A stretch of DNA of 64,000 nt. Source: Streptomonospora sp. PA3. Its GTDB lineage: Bacteria; Actinomycetota; Actinomycetes; Streptosporangiales; Streptosporangiaceae. The position numbers and the translations under genes are program-made. Shown here piece by piece: positions 50,490 through 58,256 of this stretch. The stretch is taken from contig NZ_VTZW01000009.1 in NCBI RefSeq assembly GCF_009728995.1, positions 429,644-493,643 on the forward strand, in the 5' to 3' direction. Every line of letters starts with the position of its first letter. The stretch's first letter is position 1. The notes below the pieces were generated by a model that saw only the letters and a list, made by a program, of their open reading frames with translations, was not told where the DNA came from and searched no databases.

Positions 50490-50902
50490 GAACATCGGAA
50501 CGCACCGCCGAGCAACACCAGCGCCCCGTCCACCTCAGCACCGCCCTTGAGGCCTACACCGGGCCGCCGTTGGGCGAAGCCGACCGCCCGATCATCGAGC
50601 CCGAACGGGAGAACCGCCGCCGCCTGGCCTCCTCGGTCTGCGTCGAGGCCGCCCACCTCAGCGAGGACACCCCCGCGGCCCTGGAGTGGCTGGAGCGCGC
50701 CCGCGACTTGGACGAGCACAACGAAGCCATCTACCAGGAGCTGATGCGCGCCCACGCCCGCAACGACCGCCCCGACGAAGTCACGCGCGTCTACGAGCGG
50801 CTTCGGGAGAGTCTCCATAAGTTCCTAGAAATTCAGGAACCAGAACAGAGGAATGGCACCAGCTATGGGGGTCAATGCGCACGCAGGGGATTGAAAGTAT
50901 AG
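50490..50902 (+). pseudogene. Truncated duplicate of the BTAD domain of the 44863-47652 gene
   Basis: Frame reads TALEAYTGPPLGEADRPIIE, then PERENRRRLASSVCVEAAHL and continues almost identically to residues of the large BTAD protein through VTRVYERL, then diverges. DNA at 50590-50797 is nearly identical to 47320-47515. No own start or winged helix. It lies about 3 kb from the parent gene, beside the transposase remnant, so it is a segmental duplication linked to IS activity. Confidence 0.75.
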
Positions 50903-51003
50903 GAACGGTCGAGGTCGTGGCGGGCCCCTGCGGCAGCGAGCGGACCTGCGTAGCAGCCGTGCGGAACAGTAATCGGTGAACCCGGTGAATATGTAGGATC
51001 GAA

Positions 51004-51834
51004 CTATCGGGCCCGTTCGGCGAGGGCAGGTGCGTCATGCCGCCGCGCCGTCAAAGCGTAGAATCCCACCACGGATGCTGCTCCCAGAACTCCTCCGGTG
51101 GTGTTCACGAGCACATCGCCCGTGCCGGCCACACCGCCTGTTCCAATCACCAGTTGGGACGCCTCGATTGCCAAGGACAAAAGCGTACCGGTGAAGAAGC
51201 GGAGTATAAGAGGTGCGAAAGCGGCGGCTGCTGCGATCCCGACGGGCACGAACAGAAGAAGGTTCGTGATAAGTTCCTCGACGACGAGAGTCGCGCTTCC
51301 GTCGCCGTCTGTTGAATCAAGGTAGTCGTCAGGATTGGTGTAATAGACTCCATTTTGTTTCAGAAAATCTGTTTCTCGTCCCCCCAGTGGCTTTCCTGAT
51401 CCGTCAAGCCACACAGCCTCCCCATCGACTTCGAAGCGATAAGCAAAGTAACCTGTTCCGGAATCTTTCTCTTTAGCGATTTCCCGTGTCTGCTTGTGTG
51501 TGAGATCTTCTCGCCCGTTGAAGTATACGCTGCGCCCTTCCGCTGTCTCGATAACAAAGGAGTCTGTGGGGCTGAACTCCTCCATATAGCCTGCGAGGGG
51601 ATTGACCTCGAATCGAGTTCCCCGCTCTCCTGCAGCCGCCCAACCGGCGTTGGCCGGCTGAACGAGCACCGCGAAGAACAGTACCGCTGCGCAACCAAGG
51701 CATATACGCGCCCACTGGACAGTTGGTCGGGGTCGTCGGTAGAGCAACCGGGCCACGAGCCACGCGACGGCCAAAAGGGTGGCGGCGACAAGCGAAATCG
51801 TCAGCGGGTTGACGAAGAGTAGAACCATCCACAT
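51004..51834 (-). CDS. VanZ-like membrane protein
   Basis: 276 aa from the ATG at 51834 (ATG at 51828 possible; neither has a strong ribosome binding site). Helices at about residues 8-30 and 42-60, then an extracytoplasmic insert of about 100 polar residues (FVIETAEGRSVYFNGREDL; TGYFAYRFEVDGEAVWLDG). A VanZ-like C-terminal part has ELITNLLLFVPVGIAAAAAF, LAIEASQLVIG and DVLVNTTGGVLGA. VanZ proteins are linked to glycopeptide resistance, but most relatives are uncharacterised. GC is visibly lower than in neighbouring genes, which suggests recent transfer. Confidence 0.8.
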   Translation of the reverse strand: MWMVLLFVNPLTISLVAATLLAVAWLVARLLYRRPRPTVQWARICLGCAAVLFFAVLVQPANAGWAAAGERGTRFEVNPLAGYMEEFSPTDSFVIETAEGRSVYFNGREDLTHKQTREIAKEKDSGTGYFAYRFEVDGEAVWLDGSGKPLGGRETDFLKQNGVYYTNPDDYLDSTDGDGSATLVVEELITNLLLFVPVGIAAAAAFAPLILRFFTGTLLSLAIEASQLVIGTGGVAGTGDVLVNTTGGVLGAASVVGFYALTARRHDAPALAERAR

Positions 51835-51933
51835 GTGAAGGAGGCGGCCTTCCCGGTTTCATTAGAGAGGTAACGATGCAGCGCCGGAGAACCCATTCAG
51901 CGGAAATCGGGTGTCCGGCTCAGGCAGTGCTAG

Positions 51934-51968
51934 GGGCGGGGCCGCCGCAATAGGCGACGACCCCGCCC
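51934..51968 (-). terminator. Terminator-like hairpin after the secreted-protein gene
   Basis: Inverted repeat GGGCGGGG (51934-51941) / CCCCGCCC (51961-51968). On the minus-strand RNA it extends to about 15 bp with two G-U pairs around a short loop. It begins 25 bp downstream of the leftward gene ending at 51993. Confidence 0.6.
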
Positions 51969-51992
51969 TCTACTTCGTGTGCTGGATCTAGG

Positions 51993-52511
51993 TTAGTAGC
52001 AAGCAGCGAACTCTGTCCGGTAGACGTTGCCCGATACTCGCATCAGTCCCTGATACGACTTGGGTGTCGTCGTTGACCGGAAGGTTTGCCCGGCACGTCC
52101 ACCGGGAGCGATCGTGTAGCGCTGGCCACCCCAGCGGTCCTGGTTCCCCCACCTGACGCCGAATTCGGCGACGATTGTGGACCCGGAATCCTTGAAATAG
52201 TCAACTGCCACATGGCTGCAGGACGATGCTTCAATCCGCAGCGTTCCGTTTGACAGGTAGCCGTACCCGGTGTCAAGGATGGTCGCTTCAGGATCGTCGC
52301 CTCGCTCCTCGGCGACGTCTTCCTGGTATTGTTCGAGGCTCTCTACGTCCTTGCCTTCGCCTACTTCGAGCAGTCGATGATCGTCGGTCAGGATGATTTC
52401 CTGCTCGTAGATAACTCTGCTTTGTGTGGCTTCTTGGGCCGACGCGGGGGATGCGCCTATTGAGGCCGATACAGCGAGCACCAATGCGGCGGCGAGAGCA
52501 ATCCTTCGCAA
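51993..52511 (-). CDS. Secreted protein of unknown function
   Basis: 172 aa. Clear Sec signal peptide (MRRIALAAALVLAVSASIGA, cleavage after ASA-QEA near residue 26). The mature part has an acidic region (EGKDVESLEQYQEDVAEERG) and a beta-rich domain with two cysteines (SSCSHVAVDYFK and the penultimate FAACY) that may pair. Aromatic strands include GVRWGNQDRWGGQRYTIAPG. Not recognised. GC is lower than in the surroundings, like the VanZ-like gene. Confidence 0.7.
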   Translation of the reverse strand: MRRIALAAALVLAVSASIGASPASAQEATQSRVIYEQEIILTDDHRLLEVGEGKDVESLEQYQEDVAEERGDDPEATILDTGYGYLSNGTLRIEASSCSHVAVDYFKDSGSTIVAEFGVRWGNQDRWGGQRYTIAPGGRAGQTFRSTTTPKSYQGLMRVSGNVYRTEFAACY

Positions 52512-53091
52512 ACCTTATTGACCTTCCAGAATGGACGCCTTGTGGGCTCGAAAGAGATTAATGTCGCCCGCTCGCTGGTGACAATGGACGACTGAAGTGG
52601 TACACGTCACCACCCGCAGGGCTACGTCTGTGATCTGGTAAGAACCCAAGGAGTGGTGTTGCTGTCCGCATCCGGACACTTACAGCATGCATCGGCGGGT
52701 CTGAGTGGCAGACGCTGCCGGGGCCACGGCGGGTGATCAGCCTCCAGGATTGCCCGGCGAGGAGGGATGACCGCCTGAGCGCCTGTCGAGACGGTCGTGG
52801 CGCCGGCGTGGCAGAGTGCGTCGGACATGCCGTCTACGGGACCCGCTGCGGGCTCACGCTCGCGCTCGGCACCGGTATGCAGTTAACGCACCTACGAACT
52901 GCTGGCCGAGACCACGACCTACCGCTGCGCCGCTCCCACTTCCGCCTCGGCGAACCTGCTCCATATACCTCTCTGACTGACCGCTGTGCCGGATTCAAAT
53001 CCGATGCAGCCCGCCCGCGTCGGCGCTAAGACCGCATGCGGTGCGCCTTCCACGCATTCGCACCGGCGCTATTCCTGAAACGGACGTGCCA

Positions 53092-53141
53092 GGGGGTCCA
53101 CCGGGGGGTCCATTGGGGGGTCCACTCCAGAGTGGACCCCC
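53092..53141. repeat. Three 12-bp tandem repeats leading into a palindrome
   Basis: GGGGGTCCA occurs at 53092, 53104 and 53116, exactly 12 bp apart (period GGGGGTCCANNN). The last copy forms the left arm of an inverted repeat GGGGGTCCACT (53116-53126) / AGTGGACCCCC (53131-53141). Iteron-like or operator-like spacing of nearly one helical turn. Too short and too few for a CRISPR. Confidence 0.75.
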
Positions 53142-53511
53142 ACCCCCGCGCTGGCGGCCCAGCGCATCTCGCCGACACCGGGTCCACTCGCCGCCCCGAC
53201 TCGCCACGACAGTGGCGTCGTGCCGAATGATCGGCGCCGTAACCATCCCCGTAGCCGTGGCGGTGCGATTCTCATTCCACCCGATCGCTTCCGGTTTTCG
53301 GCCATTCCGGCCCTGACCGCAGCTCCTCCACCCGCGTTCCTGTTCTGCGATTCACCGGCCGGCTGATCGCCCACAGGAAAACCGCGGAGATCACCCGGTA
53401 TAACCCGCGGGCAAACGCCGCACCCGCCCCCGGCGCGGCCGCGCGCATATACCTCTCTACGGTCGCCCAAGGCAAGCAAAAATCCCGCCTCGAAAAAATC
53501 CGCCGAACCCG

Positions 53512-53555
53512 TTGACACCCGCGGCGCGCCCAAGGTGATCTGGGCTCGCAACGCC
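53512..53555. repeat. 44-bp direct repeat, copy 1
   Basis: Pattern TTGACACCCG-N5-CGCCCAAG-N3-A-N-CTG-N4-CGCAACGCC with identical spacing in both copies (second copy 93 bp further right). The conserved blocks together hold 31 of 44 identical positions. The leading TTGACA is a perfect sigma-70 -35 hexamer, but no -10 follows at the right distance. Confidence 0.75.
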
Positions 53556-53604
53556 AGGCGAACGGGAAACACACCCGGCGCCGAAAAATAAATCAGAAAA
53601 GGGC

Positions 53605-53648
53605 TTGACACCCGGAAAACGCCCAAGCAAACCTGAAGCCGCAACGCC
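53605..53648. repeat. 44-bp direct repeat, copy 2
   Basis: Second copy of the pattern described for 53512-53555, starting TTGACACCCG and ending CGCAACGCC. The variable spacers are A-rich here and GC-rich in copy 1, so the conserved blocks look like retained binding positions rather than a fresh duplication. Confidence 0.75.
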
Positions 53649-53985
53649 GAACGAAACACCACCGCACACGAAAGGACGGTGATTCACCCGCACAAAGCGC
53701 ACCCGTTTCGGCGCGAATGCCGACCGGCCGCAACCGGGCCGGATACCAGCCCCCGCACGCCGCGTCACCAGCGGTGACGCGCGCCGCGGGAACCGGGGTG
53801 AACCGCGCAACCGCGGTTAGTCACACCCGCCGCAGCCACCCGCTCGGGAACGCCTAAGCCACACCATAGCGCGGGCCAGCCATGCCCAAAAGAGCGCCAC
53901 GAGAAAAACCGGCGCGGGCATCGCGAACCCGGCACGGGGATTCCCCCGAACCCGCCCCGGGCGGCACTGAAAGCGGGAATGTGCC

Positions 53986-54006
53986 TGTTCCTTGAAAACT
54001 CAATAG
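53986..54006 (+). promoter_or_regulatory. rRNA boxA-like antitermination motif in the operon leader
   Basis: TGTTCCTTGAAAACTCAATA (53986-54005) closely resembles the boxA element of actinobacterial rRNA leaders and spacers (TGTTNTTTGAGAACTCAATAG-type), which recruits NusB/NusE. It lies 268 bp before the first gene of a rightward operon of about 10 kb that is full of intergenic hairpins. An antitermination role is inferred. Confidence 0.55.
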
Positions 54007-54273
54007 CGGACGGCCGACGGCAGGCCGTGTTGAACGAGCGCGCGATACGGCGCGCGAATCCGCCGCCCGTTTCCCAGCGATTCTGCGGCGCGGTTTCCGC
54101 CCGGCGCGCCCGATGCCCGGCTGCCGTCACATGCGCTCCCGCAGCGACGCGCGCTCCCATCCCCGCAGGTGGAGGGGCAACCGCGCCCGTGCGCCCAGCG
54201 GCGCCGCCCGGCGCGGTGGCGCGCGTCGCCACCCGCAGCCCGACCCGTTCCCTCACAACCCAGGAGGAGAGCC

Positions 54274-54774
54274 ATGCGCATCCCGGCCGTAGTCCGCCCG
54301 GAGACCGTCAGGGAACTGGGCGCCTACCTCGACGACTACACCTACGGCATCTACCGGGTCCACGCCCGGCGCCAGACGCGCCGCCTGCGCTGCAACCGGC
54401 TGTGCAAGCTCCGGGCCTGCACCGCCCACGGGTGCAGCACGTGCCCGCCCAGCTGCCCCCGCCCGGCCTGCACCAAGCACGGGCCCAAGCAGATGTGGAC
54501 CTACACCGTCACCTCGTTGATCAACGACGACCAGACCCACCGCCGCAGCGGCGAGGACCCCGTCCTCAAGACCTTCACCGGCGAGAACGCGTGCCTGGAC
54601 GCCGTCACCTACCTGATCGGCATGCTCCAGGCCAAGGCCGAGCTCAGCGGCGCCCGCCGCCGGTTCGTCGACTACGTCCACGACGAGCTCCACCGCGCGC
54701 TGCGCGCCTCGGGCGAGCACTACGCCAACTTCCGCGACCAGTTGAGTGCCGGACGCGCGGCCATGCGCGTCTAG
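54274..54774 (+). CDS. Unknown Cys-rich protein, first gene of the long operon
   Basis: 166 aa from the ATG at 54274 with AGGAGGAGA. N-terminal helix VRPETVRELGAYLDDYTYGI, then a basic cysteine-dense region (LRCNRLCKLRACTAHGCSTC, PPSCPRPACTKHG; about residues 38-70) with seven cysteines and histidines that could bind zinc. A C-terminal helical part follows (ACLDAVTYLIGMLQAKAELS). No family recognised. It may bind nucleic acid, but this is speculation. A perfect palindrome follows in the gap. Confidence 0.65.
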   Translation: MRIPAVVRPETVRELGAYLDDYTYGIYRVHARRQTRRLRCNRLCKLRACTAHGCSTCPPSCPRPACTKHGPKQMWTYTVTSLINDDQTHRRSGEDPVLKTFTGENACLDAVTYLIGMLQAKAELSGARRRFVDYVHDELHRALRASGEHYANFRDQLSAGRAAMRV

Positions 54775-54814
54775 CCACCCCACGCCGGCCTGAGGGCACC
54801 CGTGTGCCCACCAC

Positions 54815-54838
54815 CGCCCCCGCCCGCGGGCGGGGGCG
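54815..54838 (+). repeat. Intergenic hairpin 1 of the long operon
   Basis: Perfect 24-bp palindrome: CGCCCCCGCCCG (54815-54826) and its reverse complement (54827-54838), just upstream of the ribosome binding site of the next gene. No T-run. Confidence 0.6.
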
Positions 54839-54857
54839 CCACCGAAGGGAGACATCT

Positions 54858-55199
54858 GTGCTGGACCCCCACGCCCCGGCCACCACCGGCGAGGCCGACA
54901 TCGACGCCGACCGGGTCGAGGTCACCGAGGCCGAGATCGCCGAGTACGTCCTGGCCCAGGGCTACCTGTCGGCCCCCGGCGCCCACGCGTTCGCCGCCTG
55001 GCTGCACCAGGAGTGGAACGACTTCCCCGACGGCGACCCCGGCTACACCAACGCCCAGGTCATCCACGGCGCGCTCGTGGACTGGTGCGGCGGCGACGAC
55101 CCCACCCGACTCTGCGCCCACGGCTACCGCGCCAGCGACTCCTGCCCCGGCTGCGACGCCGCCCAGCAGGACCAGCGCGGCGACGCCGACCAGCCCTGA
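54858..55199 (+). CDS. Unknown protein with C-terminal Cys pairs (paralogue of 55525-55854)
   Basis: 113 aa from a GTG at 54858 behind GAAGGGAGA. Conserved core shared with the gene at 55525: EYVLAQGYLSAPGAHAFAAW, QVIHGALVDWCGGDDPTRLC, then a C-terminal SCPGC pair. With the preceding C and H (CAHGYRASDSCPGC) this could be a small zinc knuckle. Acidic overall. Function unknown. Confidence 0.65.
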   Translation: MLDPHAPATTGEADIDADRVEVTEAEIAEYVLAQGYLSAPGAHAFAAWLHQEWNDFPDGDPGYTNAQVIHGALVDWCGGDDPTRLCAHGYRASDSCPGCDAAQQDQRGDADQP

Positions 55200-55229
55200 C
55201 CGCCCTCCACCGCGAAGGGAGCCGACCCC

Positions 55230-55406
55230 ATGACCAACAAGCACACCTGCCCGCGCTGCGGCCACCTGGTGGTCAAGGACCTCAACGTCGTCCCCCAGCG
55301 CATGTGGAACCACGACGTCCAGACCTGGCACTGCGAGAACTGCACCCTCTCGGTGCGCCGCGAGTTCACCGACGGTCGGTGGTCGGCCTGGCAGCCGATC
55401 CAGTAG
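55230..55406 (+). CDS. Small zinc-ribbon protein
   Basis: 58 aa from the ATG at 55230 behind GAAGGGAG. Two CxxC knuckles, CPRCGHLVV (residues 7-15) and CENCTLSVR (35-43), spaced 24 residues apart. They form a zinc ribbon of almost the whole protein, followed by an aromatic tail (FTDGRWSAWQPIQ). Probably a nucleic-acid- or protein-binding accessory factor. In the operon between the two paralogous Cys-pair proteins. Confidence 0.65.
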   Translation: MTNKHTCPRCGHLVVKDLNVVPQRMWNHDVQTWHCENCTLSVRREFTDGRWSAWQPIQ

Positions 55407-55524
55407 CCGGTACCGCCGGGCCAGGCCCGGCCCGCCCCGGGCTGGTGCCGGGCGCCCAGCGCCGCGCCCACCGCACCCTCCGGACACCCGTGTGCCCACC
55501 CGCCCCCGTTGAAGGGAGACCTCC

Positions 55525-55854
55525 GTGCTGGACCTCGACGCCCCGGCCGCGGCCCGCCAGCCCCTGCGGGGCCCGGCGCGCGCCGCCGCCGAGCAGGAGT
55601 TCCTGGCCTTCGTCACCGACCGCGGCTACCTGCCGCCACCCAGCGCGATCGCCTTCGCCGCGTGGCTCAGCGACACCTGGGACGACTTCGTCGAGTCCGA
55701 CTGGAGCCTGAGCACCGGCTTCGTGCTGCACAGCGCCCTGGAGTACTGGTGCAACGGCGCCGACCCCACCCGGTGCGGCCACGGCCGCCACCTGGGCCAG
55801 GTCTGCCCCGACTGCGCCGCCCGCCGAGCGCCCTACACCGAAGCGCCCGCCTGA
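55525..55854 (+). CDS. Unknown protein with C-terminal Cys pairs (paralogue of 54858-55199)
   Basis: 109 aa from a GTG at 55525 behind GAAGGGAGA. Same architecture as the earlier paralogue: FVTDRGYLPPPSAIAFAAWL, DDFVES, VLHSALEYWCNGADPTRCGH, and then VCPDCAARR. The 5' gene contexts (MLDLDAPAA / MLDPHAPATT) are also alike, which points to tandem duplication with the zinc-ribbon gene now between them. Confidence 0.65.
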   Translation: MLDLDAPAAARQPLRGPARAAAEQEFLAFVTDRGYLPPPSAIAFAAWLSDTWDDFVESDWSLSTGFVLHSALEYWCNGADPTRCGHGRHLGQVCPDCAARRAPYTEAPA

Positions 55855-55878
55855 GGCGCCGACACCGCCGATGACCCG

Positions 55879-55915
55879 CCGGCCGCGGGTGCGCTGCGAG
55901 CGCGCCCGCGGCCGG
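55879..55915 (+). repeat. Intergenic hairpin 2 of the long operon
   Basis: CCGGCCGCGGG (55879-55889) / CCCGCGGCCGG (55905-55915), with an inner GCGCT/AGCGC stem. It forms one 17-bp hairpin (one G-U pair) with a GCG triloop. No T-run. Confidence 0.65.
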
Positions 55916-55969
55916 TGCTGTGTGCAGGGCCGATGGCCCTGACCCGACCCCGACCCGTGCGAAGGAGCC

Positions 55970-56545
55970 ATGCGCCCTATGGACATCCCGATCGAGCCCG
56001 CCCACCTGACCCAGCTGCGCGACGGCGGCCCCGGCAGCCTGCTCGTCTGGCACGAGGAGGCCCACCGGCTGCGCGTGACCGCCCTGACCGGCGGCGACGA
56101 CGACCCCGACGTGCTGGGGTATGCCGACATCATCATCGCCGGATACCGCGACCTGCCCGACGCCGACGACACGGAAGCCGCCATCCAGCGGTGGGCGGTC
56201 CGGGCCCGCCAGCACGCGCTGCAGCGGGGCCTGACCCCCACCGTGGCGCCGCTGCGCGTGGCCATGCGCCGCCGCGGCCTGCACCTGCGCTGCGCCCCCG
56301 ACATCATCGGCGCCACCGGCGAGGACCTGCCCGAGATCGCCGAGGAGTACGAAACCGACTCCGGCCACGCCGTCGTCGCCGTCACCACCCCGCTGGGGTA
56401 TGCGGCCCCCGCCCGCATCCTCGTCTTCGACGACGCGGCGTGCGAGCCCCTCCACACCCTCGCCATCGAGGTGGAGCACGCCTCGCTGCTGCAGGCGGCC
56501 GACATCGTGGCCGCCGCCGCCCACGCCGCGGCCTACCTGATGTAG
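55970..56545 (+). CDS. Unknown family protein, paralogue 1 of 4
   Basis: 191 aa from the ATG at 55970 (ATG at 55979 aligns better with the paralogues) behind GAAGGAG. Family opening: EPAHLTQLRDGGPGSLLVWH, then a short insert (LGYADIIIAGYRDL), a helix and strand RRRGLHLRCAPD, a central TPLGYAAPARILVFDD and a C-terminal Ala-rich helix. The same order recurs at 56960, 57596 and 60895. No known domain recognised; the proteins look soluble. Confidence 0.65.
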   Translation: MRPMDIPIEPAHLTQLRDGGPGSLLVWHEEAHRLRVTALTGGDDDPDVLGYADIIIAGYRDLPDADDTEAAIQRWAVRARQHALQRGLTPTVAPLRVAMRRRGLHLRCAPDIIGATGEDLPEIAEEYETDSGHAVVAVTTPLGYAAPARILVFDDAACEPLHTLAIEVEHASLLQAADIVAAAAHAAAYLM

Positions 56546-56637
56546 CCCCGCGGCCGCCGCGCCCGCCCTCCGCACCGCACCGCGCCGGGCTGCGGCCGCA
56601 CGCCCTCTCGCCTCCCTCGACCGAAAGGAGACCTGCC

Positions 56638-56859
56638 ATGAGCACTCCCGCTGAGCGTCAGGCCGTCATCCAGATCGCCCGCCGGGAATGGGCCGAGGTC
56701 GAAGCGGCCGGTCGCCCCGACGCGGGCGGCCACCGCGACCGCGCGGCCCAGGCGGCCGCGCTGGAAGCGGCCTACAGCGCCTTCCGCGTCGCCGCCGAGA
56801 TCAGCGAACTCCTGGGCGGCCCCGGCGCCCACGAGCTCACCCGCGGCGCCGCGACCTGA
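56638..56859 (+). CDS. Small helical unknown protein
   Basis: 73 aa from the ATG at 56638 behind AAAGGAG. All helical by appearance: ERQAVIQIARREWAEVEAAG, then AAALEAAYSAFRVAAEISEL. Ala/Glu/Arg-rich. It sits between two members of the four-paralogue family and could be a small partner of them. No family recognised. Confidence 0.55.
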   Translation: MSTPAERQAVIQIARREWAEVEAAGRPDAGGHRDRAAQAAALEAAYSAFRVAAEISELLGGPGAHELTRGAAT

Positions 56860-56877
56860 CCCCGCCCCGCCCGCCCC

Positions 56878-56917
56878 GGCGCGCTGACGGTCGGCGAGAA
56901 CCGCCCGTCAGCGCGCC
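56878..56917 (+). repeat. Intergenic hairpin 3 of the long operon
   Basis: GGCGCGCTGACGG (56878-56890) / CCGTCAGCGCGCC (56905-56917), perfect 13-bp stem with a 14-nt loop. No T-run. Confidence 0.65.
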
Positions 56918-56959
56918 CGCCGTGCCCTTCGTGCCCGGCACCAACGACAAGGAGCCGCC

Positions 56960-57565
56960 GTGTTCGACGCCATCACCCCCGCCCACCTCGCCCGGATGCG
57001 GGCGGTGGGCACCCAGGCCCTGCTGGTCTGGGACCAGCACGACCACCGCGTCCAGGTGGCCCGCGCCGATGAGGCCGTCGCCTGGCTGAACCGCCACACC
57101 CCCGTCCTGGCCGGGGCGAGCGCCCTGGAGGCCATCGAGGCCGAGGCCGCCACCGCCGCGGGCGCCGACGAGGACGCCGTCCTGGAGCGCCTGCGCGGCC
57201 TCGCCCAGGCCGTCATCGAGGAATGGCCCCACGTGCGGCCCCATGTGGCCGAGGTGGCCGCGCTGCGCCGGGCCATGGCCCACCACGGCCTGTACCTGGA
57301 CGGGCCGCCCATCCGCACCCCCGACCCCCGCGCCCGCGACCGGTTCGCGCCGCGCGTGCTGGCCGAGCGCTACCACCACCCCGCAGGCACCTGGGTGGTG
57401 ACCGTAACCGACGTGGAGGCGCCGGGCGCGACCTACGTGCGCGTCCTGGCACCGCCCGACCACCTGCAGGCCGCCTTCACCCTCGACACCGGCCGCCCCG
57501 AGCCTGCGGCCCCGGCCGTGGCCGCGGCCGCCCACGCCGCCGCACACCGCGGCCCCCAGCCCTGA
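56960..57565 (+). CDS. Unknown family protein, paralogue 2 of 4
   Basis: 201 aa from a GTG at 56960 with AAGGAG upstream. Family opening: ITPAHLARMRAVGTQALLVW, then a helical insert (LERLRGLAQAVIEEWPHVRP), RRAMAHHGLYLDGPP and a C-terminal AAPAVAAAAHAAAH. The EEWP motif recurs in paralogues 3 and 4 (EEWPLIRAL, LAEWPQVKAL). Function unknown. Confidence 0.65.
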   Translation: MFDAITPAHLARMRAVGTQALLVWDQHDHRVQVARADEAVAWLNRHTPVLAGASALEAIEAEAATAAGADEDAVLERLRGLAQAVIEEWPHVRPHVAEVAALRRAMAHHGLYLDGPPIRTPDPRARDRFAPRVLAERYHHPAGTWVVTVTDVEAPGATYVRVLAPPDHLQAAFTLDTGRPEPAAPAVAAAAHAAAHRGPQP

Positions 57566-57595
57566 TCACCGACCGCCACCGCGTTGGGAGGAGCG

Positions 57596-58198
57596 TTGCC
57601 CCCGAACATCGACATCACCGCCGACCACGTCGACCTGCTCAAACAGGCCGGATCCGGATCGCTGCTGGTCTGGGAGGAGACCACCGGCGCGGTCCGCACC
57701 GCCGACGCCGCCCGCCCCGACCAGCTGGGCGCCCACACCCTGGTCGTGGCCGGCTACGAGCAGCTCGCCTTCGCCGGAGCCGACGCCGACCCGCAGGCCC
57801 AGGACCCCGCCGCGCTTCCCGCGGCCCGCCTGGTGCCCGCCCTGCAGGAGCTGGCCGAGGAGGTCAGCGAGGAATGGCCCCTCATCCGGGCGCTGACCCC
57901 CACCGCCCAGCCGCTGCGCCAGGCGCTGGCCGCCTGGGGACTGCACCTGTGCCGCACCGTGGGCGCCTGGCACCTGCGCGGGCACCGGTTCCCGCAGCTG
58001 GAGGAGATCTACCGGCACCCAGCCACCGGCGGGCGCGCCCACATCTCCTCACCCCTGGGCTATGCCGCCCCGGTGCGCGTGCGTGTGACCAGCGCCCGCG
58101 GACGGCGCCGCGAGCTGGCCGTCGACGCCAGCGCCCTGTCACTGAGCACGGCCGCCACGGCCCTCAGCGCCGCCACCCGCAGCCTGCTCCTCGACTGA
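57596..58198 (+). CDS. Unknown family protein, paralogue 3 of 4
   Basis: 200 aa from a TTG at 57596, chosen because GGGAGGAG (57586-57593) precedes it. Family opening: ITADHVDLLKQAGSGSLLVW, then LVVAGYEQLAF, EEVSEEWPLIRALTPTAQPL, RQALAAWGLHLCRT, SSPLGYAAPVRVRV. Most similar in order to paralogue 1 (PLGYAAP motif kept). Function unknown. Confidence 0.65.
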   Translation: MPPNIDITADHVDLLKQAGSGSLLVWEETTGAVRTADAARPDQLGAHTLVVAGYEQLAFAGADADPQAQDPAALPAARLVPALQELAEEVSEEWPLIRALTPTAQPLRQALAAWGLHLCRTVGAWHLRGHRFPQLEEIYRHPATGGRAHISSPLGYAAPVRVRVTSARGRRRELAVDASALSLSTAATALSAATRSLLLD

Positions 58199-58256
58199 TA
58201 ACCGGCCCCCTATGCGGAAACCCGGATGTCCGCCCCCCGAGAGAACAGGAGCCCTG

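Larger units (their letters stand above)
52512..54273. other. 1.7-kb gene-free region with repeats upstream of the long operon
   Basis: No reading frame with a good start and protein-like composition. It contains 12-bp tandem repeats joined to a palindrome (53092-53141), two 44-bp direct repeats (53512-53555, 53605-53648), A-rich short tracts (for example AAAAAATC near 53494 and GAAAAATAAATCAG near 53583) and a boxA-like motif (53986-54006). The combination suggests a replication origin, a partition or resolution site, or the control region of the operon that starts at 54274. Confidence 0.55.

Noticed and set aside
52988-53012. tRNA T-arm-like sequence (GGATTCAAATCC) as a tRNA fragment or att site
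   Set aside because: Only a 4-bp stem with a 6-nt loop can be formed and no acceptor or anticodon arm is nearby; it is not similar to the tRNA-Met 3' end.
53092-53141. Possible CRISPR array
   Set aside because: Repeats are 9-12 bp with 3-bp spacers, only three copies, and no cas genes are present.
53069-53662. Leftward 197-codon frame across the repeat region
   Set aside because: Its translation merely reflects the DNA repeats (two similar L-R-x-Q blocks, MDPPVDP repeats) and has no ribosome binding site or recognisable domain.
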